A DNA stretch of 64,000 nucleotides, taken from positions 59,299,715 through 59,363,714 of the forward strand of contig CM017561.1 of the NCBI GenBank assembly GCA_007844125.1. The letters run 5' to 3'. Below are positions 12,688 to 25,680 of this stretch, piece after piece. The position numbers were made by a program, and so were the translations under genes. Every line of letters begins with the position of its first letter. Within the stretch, counting starts at the first letter, position 1. Origin of the DNA: Sinonovacula constricta. Lineage: Eukaryota; Mollusca; Bivalvia; Cardiida; Solecurtidae. The notes under the pieces were generated by a model. The model ran no database searches. It saw nothing but the letters and a program-made list of their open reading frames with translations, and was not told the DNA's origin.

Positions 12688-15276
12688 CTAAATCTATGAA
12701 AAATATAGCTTGATATGACACAGGTGACTATATAGACAAAATTTGGACAAGAAATTAATATAAATAGAAAAACACCCCAGATTTTTCGGGCAAATACCTG
12801 TCAACACGAAAGACATAGTGACAATAGCCGCAAATTATATATTTCTTGTGTAATTTTAAAATTTCATTGGCTTTGTTAATATATAATCGAAATAGGTTAA
12901 ACAATTCCAGCATAGTACAATAGTTAGTTTCCATTTTGGAATTAATCCGATTCGAAGTGATTCTAATCTTGGTATAATTATAATGCTATTAAACAAAGCC
13001 GATTTAAGGCAACATACAAATGTCAAACATGACTTCATTTATACAAACCGTGTCAAGAGTCCTTTTAAATCAATATTAACCTTCCTTTCATGATTTCCAT
13101 AAACATCTAATGTGAGTGATACCACTTAATTGTAGTTAACTACATAACAGTTATCTTTTTCTCTAAAAAGTACCTACACCTTAAGTTTATTTTTATGAAA
13201 GATAAGGATTAAAAATTCAATTTTAAGCTGAAAAGAAAGTACATACAAACTTATTGTTATCAGACATTAATATGACCTTTAAAATAATAAGATAACTTTA
13301 AAGTAAAACAGTCACAAAACCAAAACTACATAAAACATGATATTTACAAAATTTATATGGTATACGAATGTGCATACGGAATATCAATCTGGTAAAATGC
13401 CATTCGAACTCGGGAACCTGAGAATTAAAAGTTTTTAAGTATTGTATTTTGTGAAAGTAATTACTCTTTAGAGAATGTAAACATCGTGTTAATCTATTTC
13501 AATCCAATGTTTAGCGTTAGTAAACACATTACTTTTTTATACTTATTTGGAACTTAATCAAGGTGCTCTCCGAAAATTTATATTACTAGCAATCGTGTAA
13601 TAGATGAAGTGTATTATTGACTCAGTTGTATCAAATATGTTTGCGCGAGCTAAATCCATGAATACATACCGCTTTCAACATCGGACTAATAAATTTAAAT
13701 TTCTATAAAATACTACTTAAAATCATTATAGTCCCTTATCGTTGTTTTCATCATGATAGGATAGGATAACATTTATTTTGAGTCGGCGAAATTTCTACAA
13801 GTAACAATTTTTGATCATTTTTTGACATATCTAGAGGCCTAATTTTGAAAACAAATGGAAAATTGACTTTAAATCAACTGGATTTGAAAGCTACGGTGAA
13901 ATTTTTCAATTAACAGATTACTGGAGTAATCTACACATACCCATGAGACATTTTAAATTAGCAAAAACATCTTCTAATAAAACAGATTATACGTTTAAGA
14001 TAAACAGATAACTAATATTTGATACACAAAGTTTTAACATGTTTTTATCAATTACCGTTACAAATTATAAAATGAACATATTGTTTGCAAGATCATAGAA
14101 CCATAATATTTGATTTTACCGCAAGAGAAAGCACATATAGCAGCATGTCTTGAAATCGTTATTCTTTTTAAAATTATTTTAATAAGCGTAAAGTGTAAAC
14201 CTGCCTGATATATGTTTTTTGTCTTTCCTGACCAAATATGTTTCAAACTGTTTGCCCCGATAGAAATCTTTCACTCTCTGTTAAAAACCGTTAAAAGATG
14301 TTTATCTTTACACACTCTTATCTGTACCTTAAATTCAAGGCTTATCTTTTCTAAATTTGATCCTCATCTGACTTTTTTTGGCAATTGTTCGATATCTCTG
14401 TGTACCATATTGTACTTATCTTTTTTGTATTCCTTCTCTGTGCAAATTTAACAAAATATGTAGGCATGCTTCAATTCAACAGACATAATGTAAACACTGC
14501 AAAAACCACAAAACATCCGAGAAATCTTTATACGTTCCATCTGCAAGATTATGTTTGTGTAACATTTAAGCTTATGCAAGATATTATACTTCTTGCTTAA
14601 GATAAAAAGTAGTACTATTTACTTCTGTTTAGTGTTCTTCAAAATCAAATGGTCGATGCAGATTACCTTAGCTATATGTATAAAATAATAGGAGTGCAGT
14701 CATTATACCGCTGGCAAACACTTTTATTCCATCCACAATCAGTTTAAATTGTATCTGGTTTAAAAATAATGCATGTTATAATTGTGTACTAAAACTAACC
14801 CGTTTATAAAAATCAGGAACTCCTTATATTAAAAAGAAACTGTGTGCTGAACTTCGTAGACTTCGGCATCGAGTCTCAGTTCATACTTGTTTCACTTAGT
14901 CTTATTATACTTTTCGACCAGAAAATGTTTTCATTCAAGATTTAAAATTACATTTGTTACAACTGAAGGATTCCAACTTGGCTTATCAATTCACCCTTTG
15001 AGGGGCGAAATGTCATTTTTTTCACCATTCCTCTCTCTTAATAATGAATAACATGGCCCCAATTATTTGTGTATGTAAACTGTAAATGGTGTATACTGTA
15101 GGTCGGTAGTCAGCTTAGTGCTAAATTATCACTTTTGACCTTTGATATGAAAAATATCAGAGATGCAATTAATTTGTTTGCTTAACGTTCGTGTAACATA
15201 TTAAATGGAGAAAATAGTACATTGGCACTCAAAACGTTTTTCAACATCACTTACAATCGACAACAATTCTATACAT
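12688..15276. other. AT-rich non-coding stretch
   Basis: No gene or repeat family could be supported in this stretch. Confidence 0.5.
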
Positions 15277-15462
15277 CTACCATCGTTCAGGTTTTTCAAG
15301 ACATTCAATTTCCCAAAACCTTAAACTGACTATTTCATAATCTCTATTGCATTGTTCCTGTACATAGAGAACACATTTTGATGCTTTTTCTGCATACTGA
15401 CATCGGAGTTGTTCGCCACTAGTTCTTACAGTTGTCCAAACGTTTGTCATTAAAACAGTCAT
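15277..15462 (-). CDS. Unrecognised 61-codon open frame
   Basis: An ATG-started frame on the minus strand encodes MTVLMTNVWTTVRTSGEQ..., with a mixed, charged composition that stands out from the low-complexity frames around it. I do not recognise a family. It has no signal peptide or membrane segment. It lies just outside the TTAA-flanked element at 15500. No start context or splice sites can be established, so it may be an isolated exon, an element fragment or chance. Confidence 0.15.
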   Translation of the reverse strand: MTVLMTNVWTTVRTSGEQLRCQYAEKASKCVLYVQEQCNRDYEIVSLRFWEIECLEKPERW

Positions 15463-15499
15463 TAGTAGTCACAACATGCATTAAACTGATCAACATTAA

Positions 15500-15987
15500 A
15501 GGTGGTATCCAACAGTTTGGACAAAAAAACAAACAAACTATTTACATTAAGCATCCTAATAACTTTTGTAATCTAAACAGATCTTGCGAAATGGTGTTTA
15601 TTGATGTCCTACATCTGTCTGAATAGTAAATTGCCACTGACGTCATTACGGACATGTATTTTCTATCTGCGCAACGCTGAAGTGAGCTTTTTTTAAACTA
15701 AGAACCACGTGACCACTTATGTTTTACCTCATCCACGGCATCCGCTGCAACGTCAATGTCTATTTTAAGCAGGAATCACGATCGTTCTTACTGATAAATT
15801 CAAAGAAAAAGAACAGTTTAAATGTTGATTAACGAGTTCTACTGCCCTAAAATTGAGATACTGTTGGTAATCGCTAAAGATTAGACTAAAATGTGTTTTT
15901 TTCTGCAGAAATTATCCGCAAATACCCCAACCAGAGGTATGGTATTGTTACATATATTAGATAAATTCAAACTGTCCGATACCACCT
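15500..15987. mobile_element. TTAA-flanked MITE-like element
   Basis: The first 20 bp (AGGTGGTATCCAACAGTTTG, 15500-15519) and the reverse complement of the last 20 bp (15968-15987) agree at 18 positions. Both ends are directly flanked by TTAA (15496-15499 and 15988-15991). TTAA duplication is the hallmark of piggyBac-type insertion, although the ends do not start with the usual CCC. The 488-bp unit has no transposase. Confidence 0.6.
15632..15752 (+). repeat. Interior block shared with 18992-19112
   Basis: The order GACATGTATTTTCTATCTG, TTTTTAAACTA, CCACGTGACCACTTA, CATCC and ATCCGCT recurs at 18992-19112 with moderate divergence. The second copy may therefore be a decayed relative of the TTAA-flanked element. 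A GGTATCCGACT stretch near 18916 supports this. Confidence 0.55.
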
Positions 15988-15991
15988 TTAA

Positions 15992-17584
15992 CGTCATATT
16001 TAAACAAGTTAATCTTCCTTTATTGTGTTTAAAACTATAAACAGGACGCAAATTAGTTTACGTAGCACTAACACTTTCCTCTTAAAACTATGTAGTTCTT
16101 TGTCTTACTGCAATTAGCAATCAATTCTAAAACTATTGTGAGTATTTACCTCTAGATTTATTAAAAGCAAATCGTTAGTACTTCTTGATACTTATCCGTT
16201 CTAAAATAAAAAAGAATCATGTAACCATGTATAAATGTTTATTAAGAATTATGTGTCTTTCTTAAAACATTTCCAAAAAAGAACGCTCTGGTACTTTATT
16301 TCGACAATATTTTGGCATATCTATAAGAACCAGCTGCTAATTCTTGGAAACAGATTTGTTGTCATAAAAGTTTGATCAATTTTCATGCAATCAATGACGT
16401 AAACTGTTTTCATTAAGAGATAAGTATATTTATAAATACATTTCGAATGCCTGCTCAACCACGTACATTTTTCTCAAACAGTATTACGCAACTTTTCTTC
16501 TGCATTTTTACTATTAGTAAGAGTACTTTTAAAATAAGCTTAAGTATATTTAATGATGCATTGTAAACACCACAGGAAATTAGGTCTAACTTTGAAAATA
16601 ATCAGTTGTTAAATGTTTTCTTGGCAAATGATGTTTCGCTAGGCAATTGTTCATACTAAAAATAAAGCGCGTATTTCGTGTGTTTAATACACATAAAACA
16701 TTAATATTTGAATATCCCTTATTAAAAGTATAATAACACTAAAAATATAATAACATTAGTGCTTGGATTACAAATGATATAATCTTTAATATTATATGTA
16801 AACGTTACAACAATGATGTTGTAAAGTAGACTCTCCTCGTCAAAATAGAATATGTAAGAAAAGTTATTTAGTTGGTATAATTGATACATTGTCATAGACT
16901 ACGAGTGAGGTAATGCTGTATATTTGTACGACCTAACTTTTATATTAAGTACACTTGATTGTTTAGGCATATAATATTATAACATCATAAAAAGGCATAG
17001 TAATGCATCATCACCATGCTGTTTAATTTTAAATTGTTTTTATAAATTCATTAGATGAATAATTGAATTGCAGAGGCATCTATCGTTTTTACATACTTTA
17101 CAAATCTTTCAAAGGGTCATAGTATTTACTGTTATTTTGTTTGTTTGTAGTAGTATTCTTTATTAACTTTATTTTAGTAGTTTAGTTATGCTGGCACAGT
17201 TAAGAAAAACAGGATTCACCTAGCTTTTAAGGCAATCATGCATTTGCATCTATGTATCTTTGTATCTTACGCTAAATCAAACTTTAGCATGGGTTTAGAG
17301 TCCTCTTTTTTATGTTTTTCTGACACTGTACATATATGTGGGTCCTGGAAAATACAAACATTAACAATAACAAAACCATTAAAGACGGACATACATTAGT
17401 ATAAAATGTTGTCTAGACATAACATATTTTTCCTTGTAATAAGTAGATAACAATTATCACGTATTTTATCAGAAAAGCACATGCTTTTAGGCGAGATACC
17501 TGAAAACAGAAGACGTTGCCTAGATACAAAAACACATGATAGCATCTGCTGTTTTCAAAAAAACAAACTACATGTATAACTATA
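15992..17584. other. AT-rich non-coding stretch
   Basis: Nothing supportable was seen here. Confidence 0.5.
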
Positions 17585-18085
<501 letters not shown>

Positions 18086-18268
18086 CGGCCGCAATAGCTC
18101 AAGTGGTAAAGCGTCGGCTTGCGGATCGGGAGGTCGCAGGTTCAAACCCCGGCCGTGTCAAAGCAAAGACTTTAAAGTTGGTCGTAGTGGCTTCCCTTCT
18201 AACGCTCGGGGCTAAGGGGACAGCCTGACTCGTCGTTGTTAGCATAATGGACCGACCAGGTTCCTATC
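18086..18268 (+). mobile_element. tRNA-derived SINE (copy 1)
   Basis: A tRNA-like head starts at CGGCCGCAATAGCTC. The polymerase III A box is at about 18095-18106 (TAGCTCAAGTGG) and the B box at 18139-18149 (GGTTCAAACCC). A non-tRNA body with GTGGCTTCCCTTCTAACGC and GGGGCTAAGGGGACAGC ends near 18268 in (CT)n. The same sequence occurs in reverse at 58608-58815. This copy lacks 8 bases (ATTACGCC) after GGGGACAGC that copy 2 keeps. SINEs are non-autonomous and depend on a LINE reverse transcriptase. The long body and second dispersed copy make this a SINE and not a tRNA gene. Confidence 0.85.
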
Positions 18269-18323
18269 CTCTCTCTCTCTCTCTCTCTTTCTCCCTCTCT
18301 TTCTCTCTCTTTCTCTCTCTCTC

Positions 18324-18370
<47 letters not shown>
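18269..18370. repeat. (CT)n then (TA)n microsatellite
   Basis: CT repeats with CTTT interruptions run to about 18323 and are followed by about 46 bp of TA repeats. Confidence 0.93.
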
Positions 18371-18376
<6 letters not shown>

Positions 18377-18388
18377 TACTTTAGACCT

Positions 18389-18422
<34 letters not shown>

Positions 18423-18440
18423 AGGTCTAAAGAAAATAAT
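18371..18440. repeat. 70-bp near-perfect palindrome
   Basis: The arm ATTATTTACTTTAGACCT... (18371-18393) and the reverse complement of 18418-18440 match at 22 of 23 positions. The spacer is a self-complementary TA run, so the whole 70 bp can fold as a cruciform or hairpin. Confidence 0.85.
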
Positions 18441-18521
18441 GTTTCAATCCAGATTTTGAATAGTAAACAACGTTGTGTTGTTTTTAGCAGATACTTAGAG
18501 GGCAAAATCGTGATCAATGGT

Positions 18522-18626
18522 ATGGTTGTTAAAGGGGAATTAATATATTGTTAGTGAAAGGGGGAATTAAGACATTGGTAAAGAGAGGAGAATTAATATA
18601 TTGGTAGAGAAAGGGGAATTAATATA
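18522..18626 (+). repeat. Four-unit tandem repeat, 26-27 bp period
   Basis: Units at 18522-18547, 18548-18574, 18575-18600 and 18601-18626 share TTGGTA-GAGAAAGGGGAATTAATATA with a few changes and one extra base in the second unit. Confidence 0.85.
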
Positions 18627-18991
18627 TTTAATATGATTTATCAATGTTTACAATCGGCAGGGTTTTGAAAACCCTTAACAAGAAAAAGAGTTTGGTCCGT
18701 ATGACATAATTAAGATTGATCACAATATAATGAAATAAATCCCCATATTGTGATTGGAGTTTTGTTTATGGTTGATAATGAGGCTTGACACCTTTACTTG
18801 CAGTAAACATGCCTAGTGCTTATATGTAAGTAGGCGTCAGCTTTAGCCAACTTGTATTATTGCAGGATAATGTGATTTATGGAGTACTGATGAGCAATTG
18901 ATTTTCTTTAGAGCTGGTATCCGACTCTTATACAAAGTTTTGCTTTTTTAAGTAGTTAATTGGTGCTCAACGTCGTGAAAAGTGAAGCATA
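18627..18991. other. Non-coding stretch
   Basis: No gene was seen. GGTATCCGACT near 18916 resembles the end of the TTAA-flanked element at 15500. Confidence 0.4.
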
Positions 18992-19112
18992 GCACCCCAC
19001 GCGTCACTGCAAACATGTATTTCCTATCTGAGACAAGGTGCACATCTCTTTTTAAACTAGGAAAACCACGTGACCACTTACTTTTGTCATCATCCGGGTA
19101 ATCCGCTCTTAA
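18992..19112 (+). repeat. Second copy of the 15632-15752 block
   Basis: It shares ACATGTATTTCCTATCTG, TTTTTAAACTAG and CCACGTGACCACTTA with the interior of the element at 15500-15987. The opposite end of the element could not be found here. Confidence 0.55.
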
Positions 19113-21829
19113 ATCTGTATATAAGTAGAAATTTGCTAGTAGTTATTTAGTAGAAATTCCCAGCATGCTTTAAATAGATTTGGAAAGAATGAGCATTCAG
19201 AGCGATTTATTTGAAGAGTTGTCCTATCTTACACTTAGTGAGGGAGTGACAAAATTTAAACCAAACAACGGCAAAACATTGTTATATGTGATTGATAAAG
19301 GCTAACTGTCTGGTGCAATCTTTAAATATAGTAAGGTAGATAAGAGTTTAAATATATAAATCAGGTAGTTTGTTAGAGAATATTGTTGGGTATCATTATA
19401 TTTTCCAAAATGCTTAAATTTGTTTATCTCGGCGTTAAGTTTTTTGATTTAACTTTGATTTTGTTCCAGAATTCACTTGCTTAGCTACATCAGTGGCTAT
19501 TAGAATGATTTTTGTCATTAAGAAGGCGAGATGTCGTTGAAGAAGTTTCATACCTGAAGATTTTAAAAATATAAAGACTATCTTAAATCAAAGAATAGAA
19601 CATTGTTTATTAACTAGTGTAGACAGTTCTTTTTTGTATAAAAATCTTGCATTAAAACAGTGATACATGCGTACGGTTTATTTATAAATATACTAATCTT
19701 TGAAATAATTTATGGCGATAAGTTTCTCGGACTTGTGATTGGGCTGCTCTTTTTTGTCTCAGTTTTTAACTAACATTGTACAACAACAATCTTGTATTGT
19801 TTTTAGATATTTCTGTTTCATAATAGAAAGGTAAGAGAAGTTAATAAGTTAAATATATAGGAACATTGTTTCTCGTCTCTATCAAGTCATCCGTTTGTGA
19901 TTTGCTTGATTGTGTTCTGCTGCAGCTGCGGTGACATTTTGTGTTTGCCTTAAAGGATTTTTGCGCCGTGCAATTTGACTGATAGCACAGATCACAGATT
20001 TAATTGTTTTGGTAAGTTTACACTTAACTGATCATCTCTTAGAGGACCTGGATTTAGTATAGCAGATATTTTATAGTTCTGAAGCAAGTAACTGGGATTT
20101 CATTACCCTCTTGCACTATTTGGTTTATCTGCCAAGGGATTAGATTAGGACACCAATGACGGAATTGACATTTGTTACCAAATATTTTGTAGTTCGGAAA
20201 CCTTTTGACATCACCTTTTGGATCCTTCTTTTAGCAAATGTATATGGCATATATTTGGGCATAACGCTGATGGCATTTACATTAAAAATATAGCATAATT
20301 TTAGTCTATAGGGAGTCTAGTTTGACAAATTATATTAGTCTAGTAAGGAATATAATTTCGGCCTTAATGTCTACACATTTTTATTCCACAGAAGCGGATA
20401 GTTTCAGAATACTTGGACATATGGACGTCTAAGATCAATTACGGGTGTCTAGGGCCGCCAGTAACGACATTTTGTCTGATGCACCTACATTCACAATGGC
20501 TTTGCACAATAGAGACGTGAATGATATCCATAAACTGTCATATCACTAAATAACTTGCAACTTGTATCGTGTTTTACAAGATATATATCCATTTAATATT
20601 GTTTTGTCATTTGTCAGCTGTCGAGGCAAGCCGATGATTTTTGCTTGGGTGCGAGAAACGGCGGTGTTAAAGTATAAGTAGATTCTATTTTCCCGTGGGT
20701 CAACGTTGTTTGTTAAAATAGGACCTTCAATAAATAATGAATACAGAAGTTTTTAGTATATCGACACAGTCTACAGGGTCTTCGTCTAATAACTATTGTG
20801 AAAAGAAGGGCATAACATCTTAATGGCTTTTAAGGAAAATGCATCCATCGGAAGACCTTGAACAGTGTAGAAGTTCCATTAGCGTGGCAGAAAAAAGTTT
20901 AAAAGGAATTGTCTTATATAAAGTATTTTTATCCTGAATATCGGGTAAATTATTTCACAAATGTTATTGATATTCGCTTTTCATTGAACCTAGTAAGGTG
21001 GCCCTTTTTATGTAGGTAGTTTGGATAGTTGCTGCCTTTTCGGCTCATTCTGAATATAGCAATTTACAGAGAGAAAATGCAATTAACAAGGTATCGCATA
21101 TATACAACAGCATCAGAAATGTACCCATTTTTACATGCCTACTTAGAAATGCATGTTCTACGAGAATAGTTTTGAAACGTTGTATGGACATTTTTAGTTC
21201 ATCTTAACATGCCTATAATTATCAAAGTCTCTCACAGCGCCTGCATAAACCGTTTAAAATCTTACACAATCTTAGCTGGAATCGCATTAAATAATGTGCA
21301 GCTAGCTTAAGGTGGCTGCAACAAGTATTAATATCTCTTCATTACGCCGCGCCATCTATGATTGGACTGGGACCAGAGCTGGATACTGCTAAAACAACAT
21401 ACCTTCGATAACAATAAATTAAAATGTATATAAAACCTGCGTAGATAATATATTGCAATTAATTTGTTTCGCGGGTATCCATTTAAGTAATCGAAATAGA
21501 CATAAATTGAAATGTGTCATGCACAACACATGTTAATTTTGTGCAAATATCTCATAAACGATTCTAAGATAGGAGTGCATGTTTTCGTATTTAAATTGTT
21601 CTTTGCCAAAGCTGTGCAGTTTAACAATGTGTCTCAATTAAGTTTCAATATTTCGATTACGCTTTTCTTTCGTGGAATGTATTTAATTTTATTCATTGTG
21701 TATCCGGGTGTTCTTATTAATTTTATTTAAAAAACACACGAATTAGGGTTCGATAAAAAACACAGTGGTCTATAAGTAGATTTGTTATATGATTTACTCT
21801 TCTATAAATATTATACTGTTTATTCTAAT
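19113..21829. other. AT-rich non-coding stretch
   Basis: No gene was seen. A 19-bp string at 20846-20864 (CATCGGAAGACCTTGAACA) recurs exactly at 32109-32127, without obvious homology around it. Confidence 0.5.
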
Positions 21830-21910
21830 AATACTGTTAACACTGGTAATACTTGTAAGACTGGTAATAATGGTGATACTGGTAAGAGTGGTGATAGTGG
21901 TGATAGTCAG
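21830..21910 (+). repeat. Nine-unit tandem repeat, 9-bp period
   Basis: Nine consecutive 9-mers of the form RAKACTGGT or GATAGTGGT occupy 81 bp. Because 9 is a multiple of 3, every frame gives a three-residue peptide repeat. An open frame at 21789-22019 reads it as Leu-Val-Ile repeats, most likely by chance. Confidence 0.85.
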
Positions 21911-24239
21911 CTCCTGTAAAATAAAAGTAGCAATAATAAATATACAATCAGCACTTTACAAAATTAACTTATCACTGACAAATACTGAAATACAGGGATT
22001 TATAGGCAATGAATTATAATATAATAAACATAAATGTTAACTTCATTACCATAAATATTAAACAACATGAAATAATCTTGATCAGAGGCCTTTTATAAAA
22101 TCAATTATGCACAATATATATATAACCATGTTCATTATAAAACAACAACAACAATGATAGATTTATTACAATGTCTAAAATAGTTATTAACCTACCAGTT
22201 GTGGACTGGGGCCTTTCTTTACTCTCTCTCTCTCAGTGAGGATTATGGGCAACAAGGATGCTGTAATAATGAATGTGCCCATAGTAATACAGAAGAAGAA
22301 AACAGTGATGTTACATATAAAACCAATAACCAATTCATTATGTCAGTTAAATTAGTTGTACGGCAGCCATCTTGAAATTCCATGTATCATGTCAGAAATA
22401 GACAAATTACAATTCAAACAATTCAGCTTCTACGACACATCAGTTATAGAAAGCAACTAACCTGATACTGTCCCAACCTCTCTAATTCAAATAGCCTACT
22501 TATGTATTAAGTAAAAGTTTAAATAAATACGAATATCGTCTTAAAGTAAAGAATACATCTGTACTGTTTCACTGTAACCTCTCTTCTGACTAAAAGAACA
22601 TATCATGTGACCACTAAAGGCGGGAAACTAAAAATAGCATGGTCAGTTCTCAGTATATTTCCAGTCAACCATGAAAGGGAGATAATAAATTAAAAACATT
22701 TAATCCAAATAATGATTAAAGGGACATAACTATTAAAACAGGTCTTTACCAAAAGTTGACCTGGTTACAATTGTAAGTCTTTAAAATATATTTCAAATAA
22801 ATTTGATGGTTATTGACAATATATTCGTGAAAGAAAAAAATACATATCTTGACAAGTTAGTCTATGTATATGCTCTCTAAAGTTAATTATCTCGTTAAAC
22901 CCTTGAACGATTTGATGTTGTTTTTTTAATTTGTCTAGATATCGTCTCATAATTCGTATAATTTCTTTCCCTTTTATTTCGTACATATTAGTCACAAAAT
23001 TTATTGATTCTGAGAGTAAAACGTTTCGCGCTTAAAAAGAAATATTTTAATGACAAATAAATTCTGATTCATTACGTTATCCGTTTTGATATGTACATAA
23101 ATAGCTTCATTATTTAAGTGCTTTATCTATGTTAGATAGCCCATGTAAAATCATCAAACTGATATATAAACAACTCAAACGCACATTTGTCTCATGCGAT
23201 AAGTATGACCCTGACATACGCAATTATTACGATTATTCTACCTAAACATGTAAGGCTTCCTTGATGTACATTAACAATAAACTGCGATTTTAATTTGCAG
23301 CATTCTCCATAATAAACAGGAAACAGTTGTTAACACATAATTACTTGTGTCTGCATGATGAGTCAAGAGTTAGGCTGGGATAAGTCCTATATATCTTCAC
23401 AAAAATACCAACAGTTTTGACCATGATGAACTCAAAATGACATAAGGAGCCCATACCATATGGAAAGGAAAAATGGGTATTTCATCTGTATTTGTTTAGT
23501 CTGCATTAGTTTACTAAATGATACAATCATTTTCAAAAACAGACAATATAATTGAGAAACGCATATATAATATAAAATCTTTTCACTGAAATATTATTTT
23601 CCATGACAAAGATATTCTAAATAACTAAAATGTTGGAAATGAATATTATGTGTTGAAGGGTTTGGTCTAGTTAAAACACGTTTTCGAAGTACCCTTTATT
23701 TGAAAATAATACACTATATTGAAGAATGATCTAAAACATAAATAAATATAGCCTTTAAAGTCTTTGCAACATAACATTTAGTTGTGTTCTTTCTTAACGC
23801 AGACTTGTTGAAGATGACTTTTGCTGTCTGCCAAACGATTTAAGAAACTACAGTGAGAATTTAGTACCAATTACATATTTAATGTTTTAGCTGGGGCAAA
23901 GTTAATTTTTTTATTAGGTGTCTGCGTTGTTTTTATATTAAAATTCTCCTGTAAATGTATTTGCAGCAGAAACTATTGTGCTTAAATAATGTGGTAATCA
24001 TTTATATAATTAATATGGGAAAACATCACAGTTAAATAAGCGCTACCATTAGTAAAAGGCATCCAAACGAATCTTTAATGCAAAATTACAGAAACACTGA
24101 AGAAGAGACGCAAATGAAGAAAAGAAAACATGTATTGAGTTGGAATGGAGAAAAAAACTATCCAAAGTGAGACAACTAACAATAAGTACCTGATTTTGTA
24201 TGGAAAATAGTGGTCAAATAAAACATTTACAAAATGAAA
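21911..24239. other. AT-rich non-coding stretch
   Basis: No supportable gene or element was seen. Confidence 0.5.
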
Positions 24240-24560
24240 ACAATATATCTTAAATATGGACATATTTGTGTAAATATGTACACTAAATAAATGCCTCGAC
24301 AACTAAACAGATTCTAAAGAGTGACTGGTTTGGAAGGAAACAGTTCAAGCGATGACGTCTGATAAGAACTAAATGAGGATAAAAAGTGGCATCATTTGAA
24401 CAAAGATGCACACTTTGGTCTCACACTACAGATCTCATACTTATTGACTGAATGTCCTTACAACGCACTAAGTGTAGTAAAACTGGGTTGTTCTCATAGC
24501 CGTCATCAAAGACTGCTATATTAGAATGACATGATCTAGAATATATTCCTCTTAAGCATG
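24240..24560 (-). repeat. Degenerate retroelement 3' fragment
   Basis: TAAATAAATGCCTCGACAAC, GACTGGTTT, CAGTTCAAGCGATGACGTC and AATAAGAAC-like pieces occur in the same order as in 53630-53760 and 41290-41400. Divergence is high. The parent element would read on the minus strand. Confidence 0.5.
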
Positions 24561-25594
24561 TCGTGAGCCAGCGATTTATTTTGATTTATTCAGGTAAAGC
24601 ATTACCCTTGTATAAAATTAAATTTAAAATCTCCAAATATTTTTTTAAAAATTCCATCAACTGCGCTGATTTAAATTTAATAACGAATTAGAAACCAAGA
24701 ACTCAAATTTACCAATAATTTAATTTTACCAGTGAACACAGCTGATGCTAAGGTTAACTTAATAAAATAGTGTTTTATAAGATTATATCGAACTGATTGT
24801 GTTTTTTTCTCTGTCTAGGCCAAACACATTGTATGCAAGTTGCTTTAACACAAAAGTATAATTCTTGAAAAAGAATTAAGTGAAACCTTTTCACAAAGAT
24901 GAAGGGCATAAAGCTTCAAAATACATTTTAACGGAATGTAAACAACAAGTTATTCTATAAATGCTACCTTATATTTTACGTACACCTTTACCATTAAATG
25001 CAAAACTGCGCTGGCTAAGGTCTGTGCTATGTGAGAAAGAACAGGCTGGAAAGAAAGTAAAATTGCTTTTAAATGCTAAGGTATGTCGATTTGGACAGGG
25101 CGGGATCACGTTGTTTTAGTTATCTAAAAGCATATATTAGTTTGATTAGGATTATATTTTTTTAAAGAATAATAATCCGACTAAGCTTTTATTTTAAATT
25201 AAATACCAGCTTGGCTAATTTTGGTTAGAGATGAAGTATACACAATTTGGCACAACTCGCATGCTATTAGCGTTTTATATGTTTTTTTCCCTCCTCATTA
25301 CAGTTTGTCTTTTTAAAGCAATAACTTCAGCAAATGCAAAACAGTCTTTTAGCAAAAGCAATAACAAACACTGATACTTATTTTAATGAATACCTTTTAA
25401 AATCCCACAAGTAAATAATTTGGGCATGAACATTCTGTTTATGGTTAATTGCTAGATGCTTTTGTTAATAATACATTATCAACACTATATTGTTCAAATA
25501 TGTAGATTCTCGACAAACGAAAATAAAGGGGCACGCTTCCTTCTTTTGTTTGTGGTCATAATTTGATTTAAAAAGTGATATTGTCTTCAAAATC
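24561..25594. other. AT-rich non-coding stretch
   Basis: Nothing supportable was seen here. Confidence 0.5.
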
Positions 25595-25680
25595 CAATTA
25601 AGGACGAACATTGACCACTCGTTGTGCCTCTGTTTATTACCACAGACTAGTTTACACTCTAACCACGCTATGTTGTCTCT
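25595..25680 (-). repeat. tRNA-like fragment (possible SINE head, second family)
   Basis: On the minus strand CATAGCGTGGTTAGAGT (rc of about 25655-25671) resembles a polymerase III A box. A weak B-box-like GGTCAATGTTCGTCC follows. The same CATAGCGTGGTTA string is present at 36553-36566, also on the minus strand. No complete tRNA cloverleaf is evident. Confidence 0.35.

Noticed and set aside
12394..12721. Open frames rich in Cys-Val or Thr-His
   Set aside because: They are produced by the (CA)n tract in both strands and have no independent support.
18086..18160. Functional tRNA gene
   Set aside because: The tRNA-like head is followed by a conserved non-tRNA body and has a dispersed second copy, so it is a SINE. 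Acceptor-stem pairing was not convincing.
18522..18626. CRISPR-like array
   Set aside because: Units are directly adjacent with no unique spacers, and the DNA is animal nuclear sequence.
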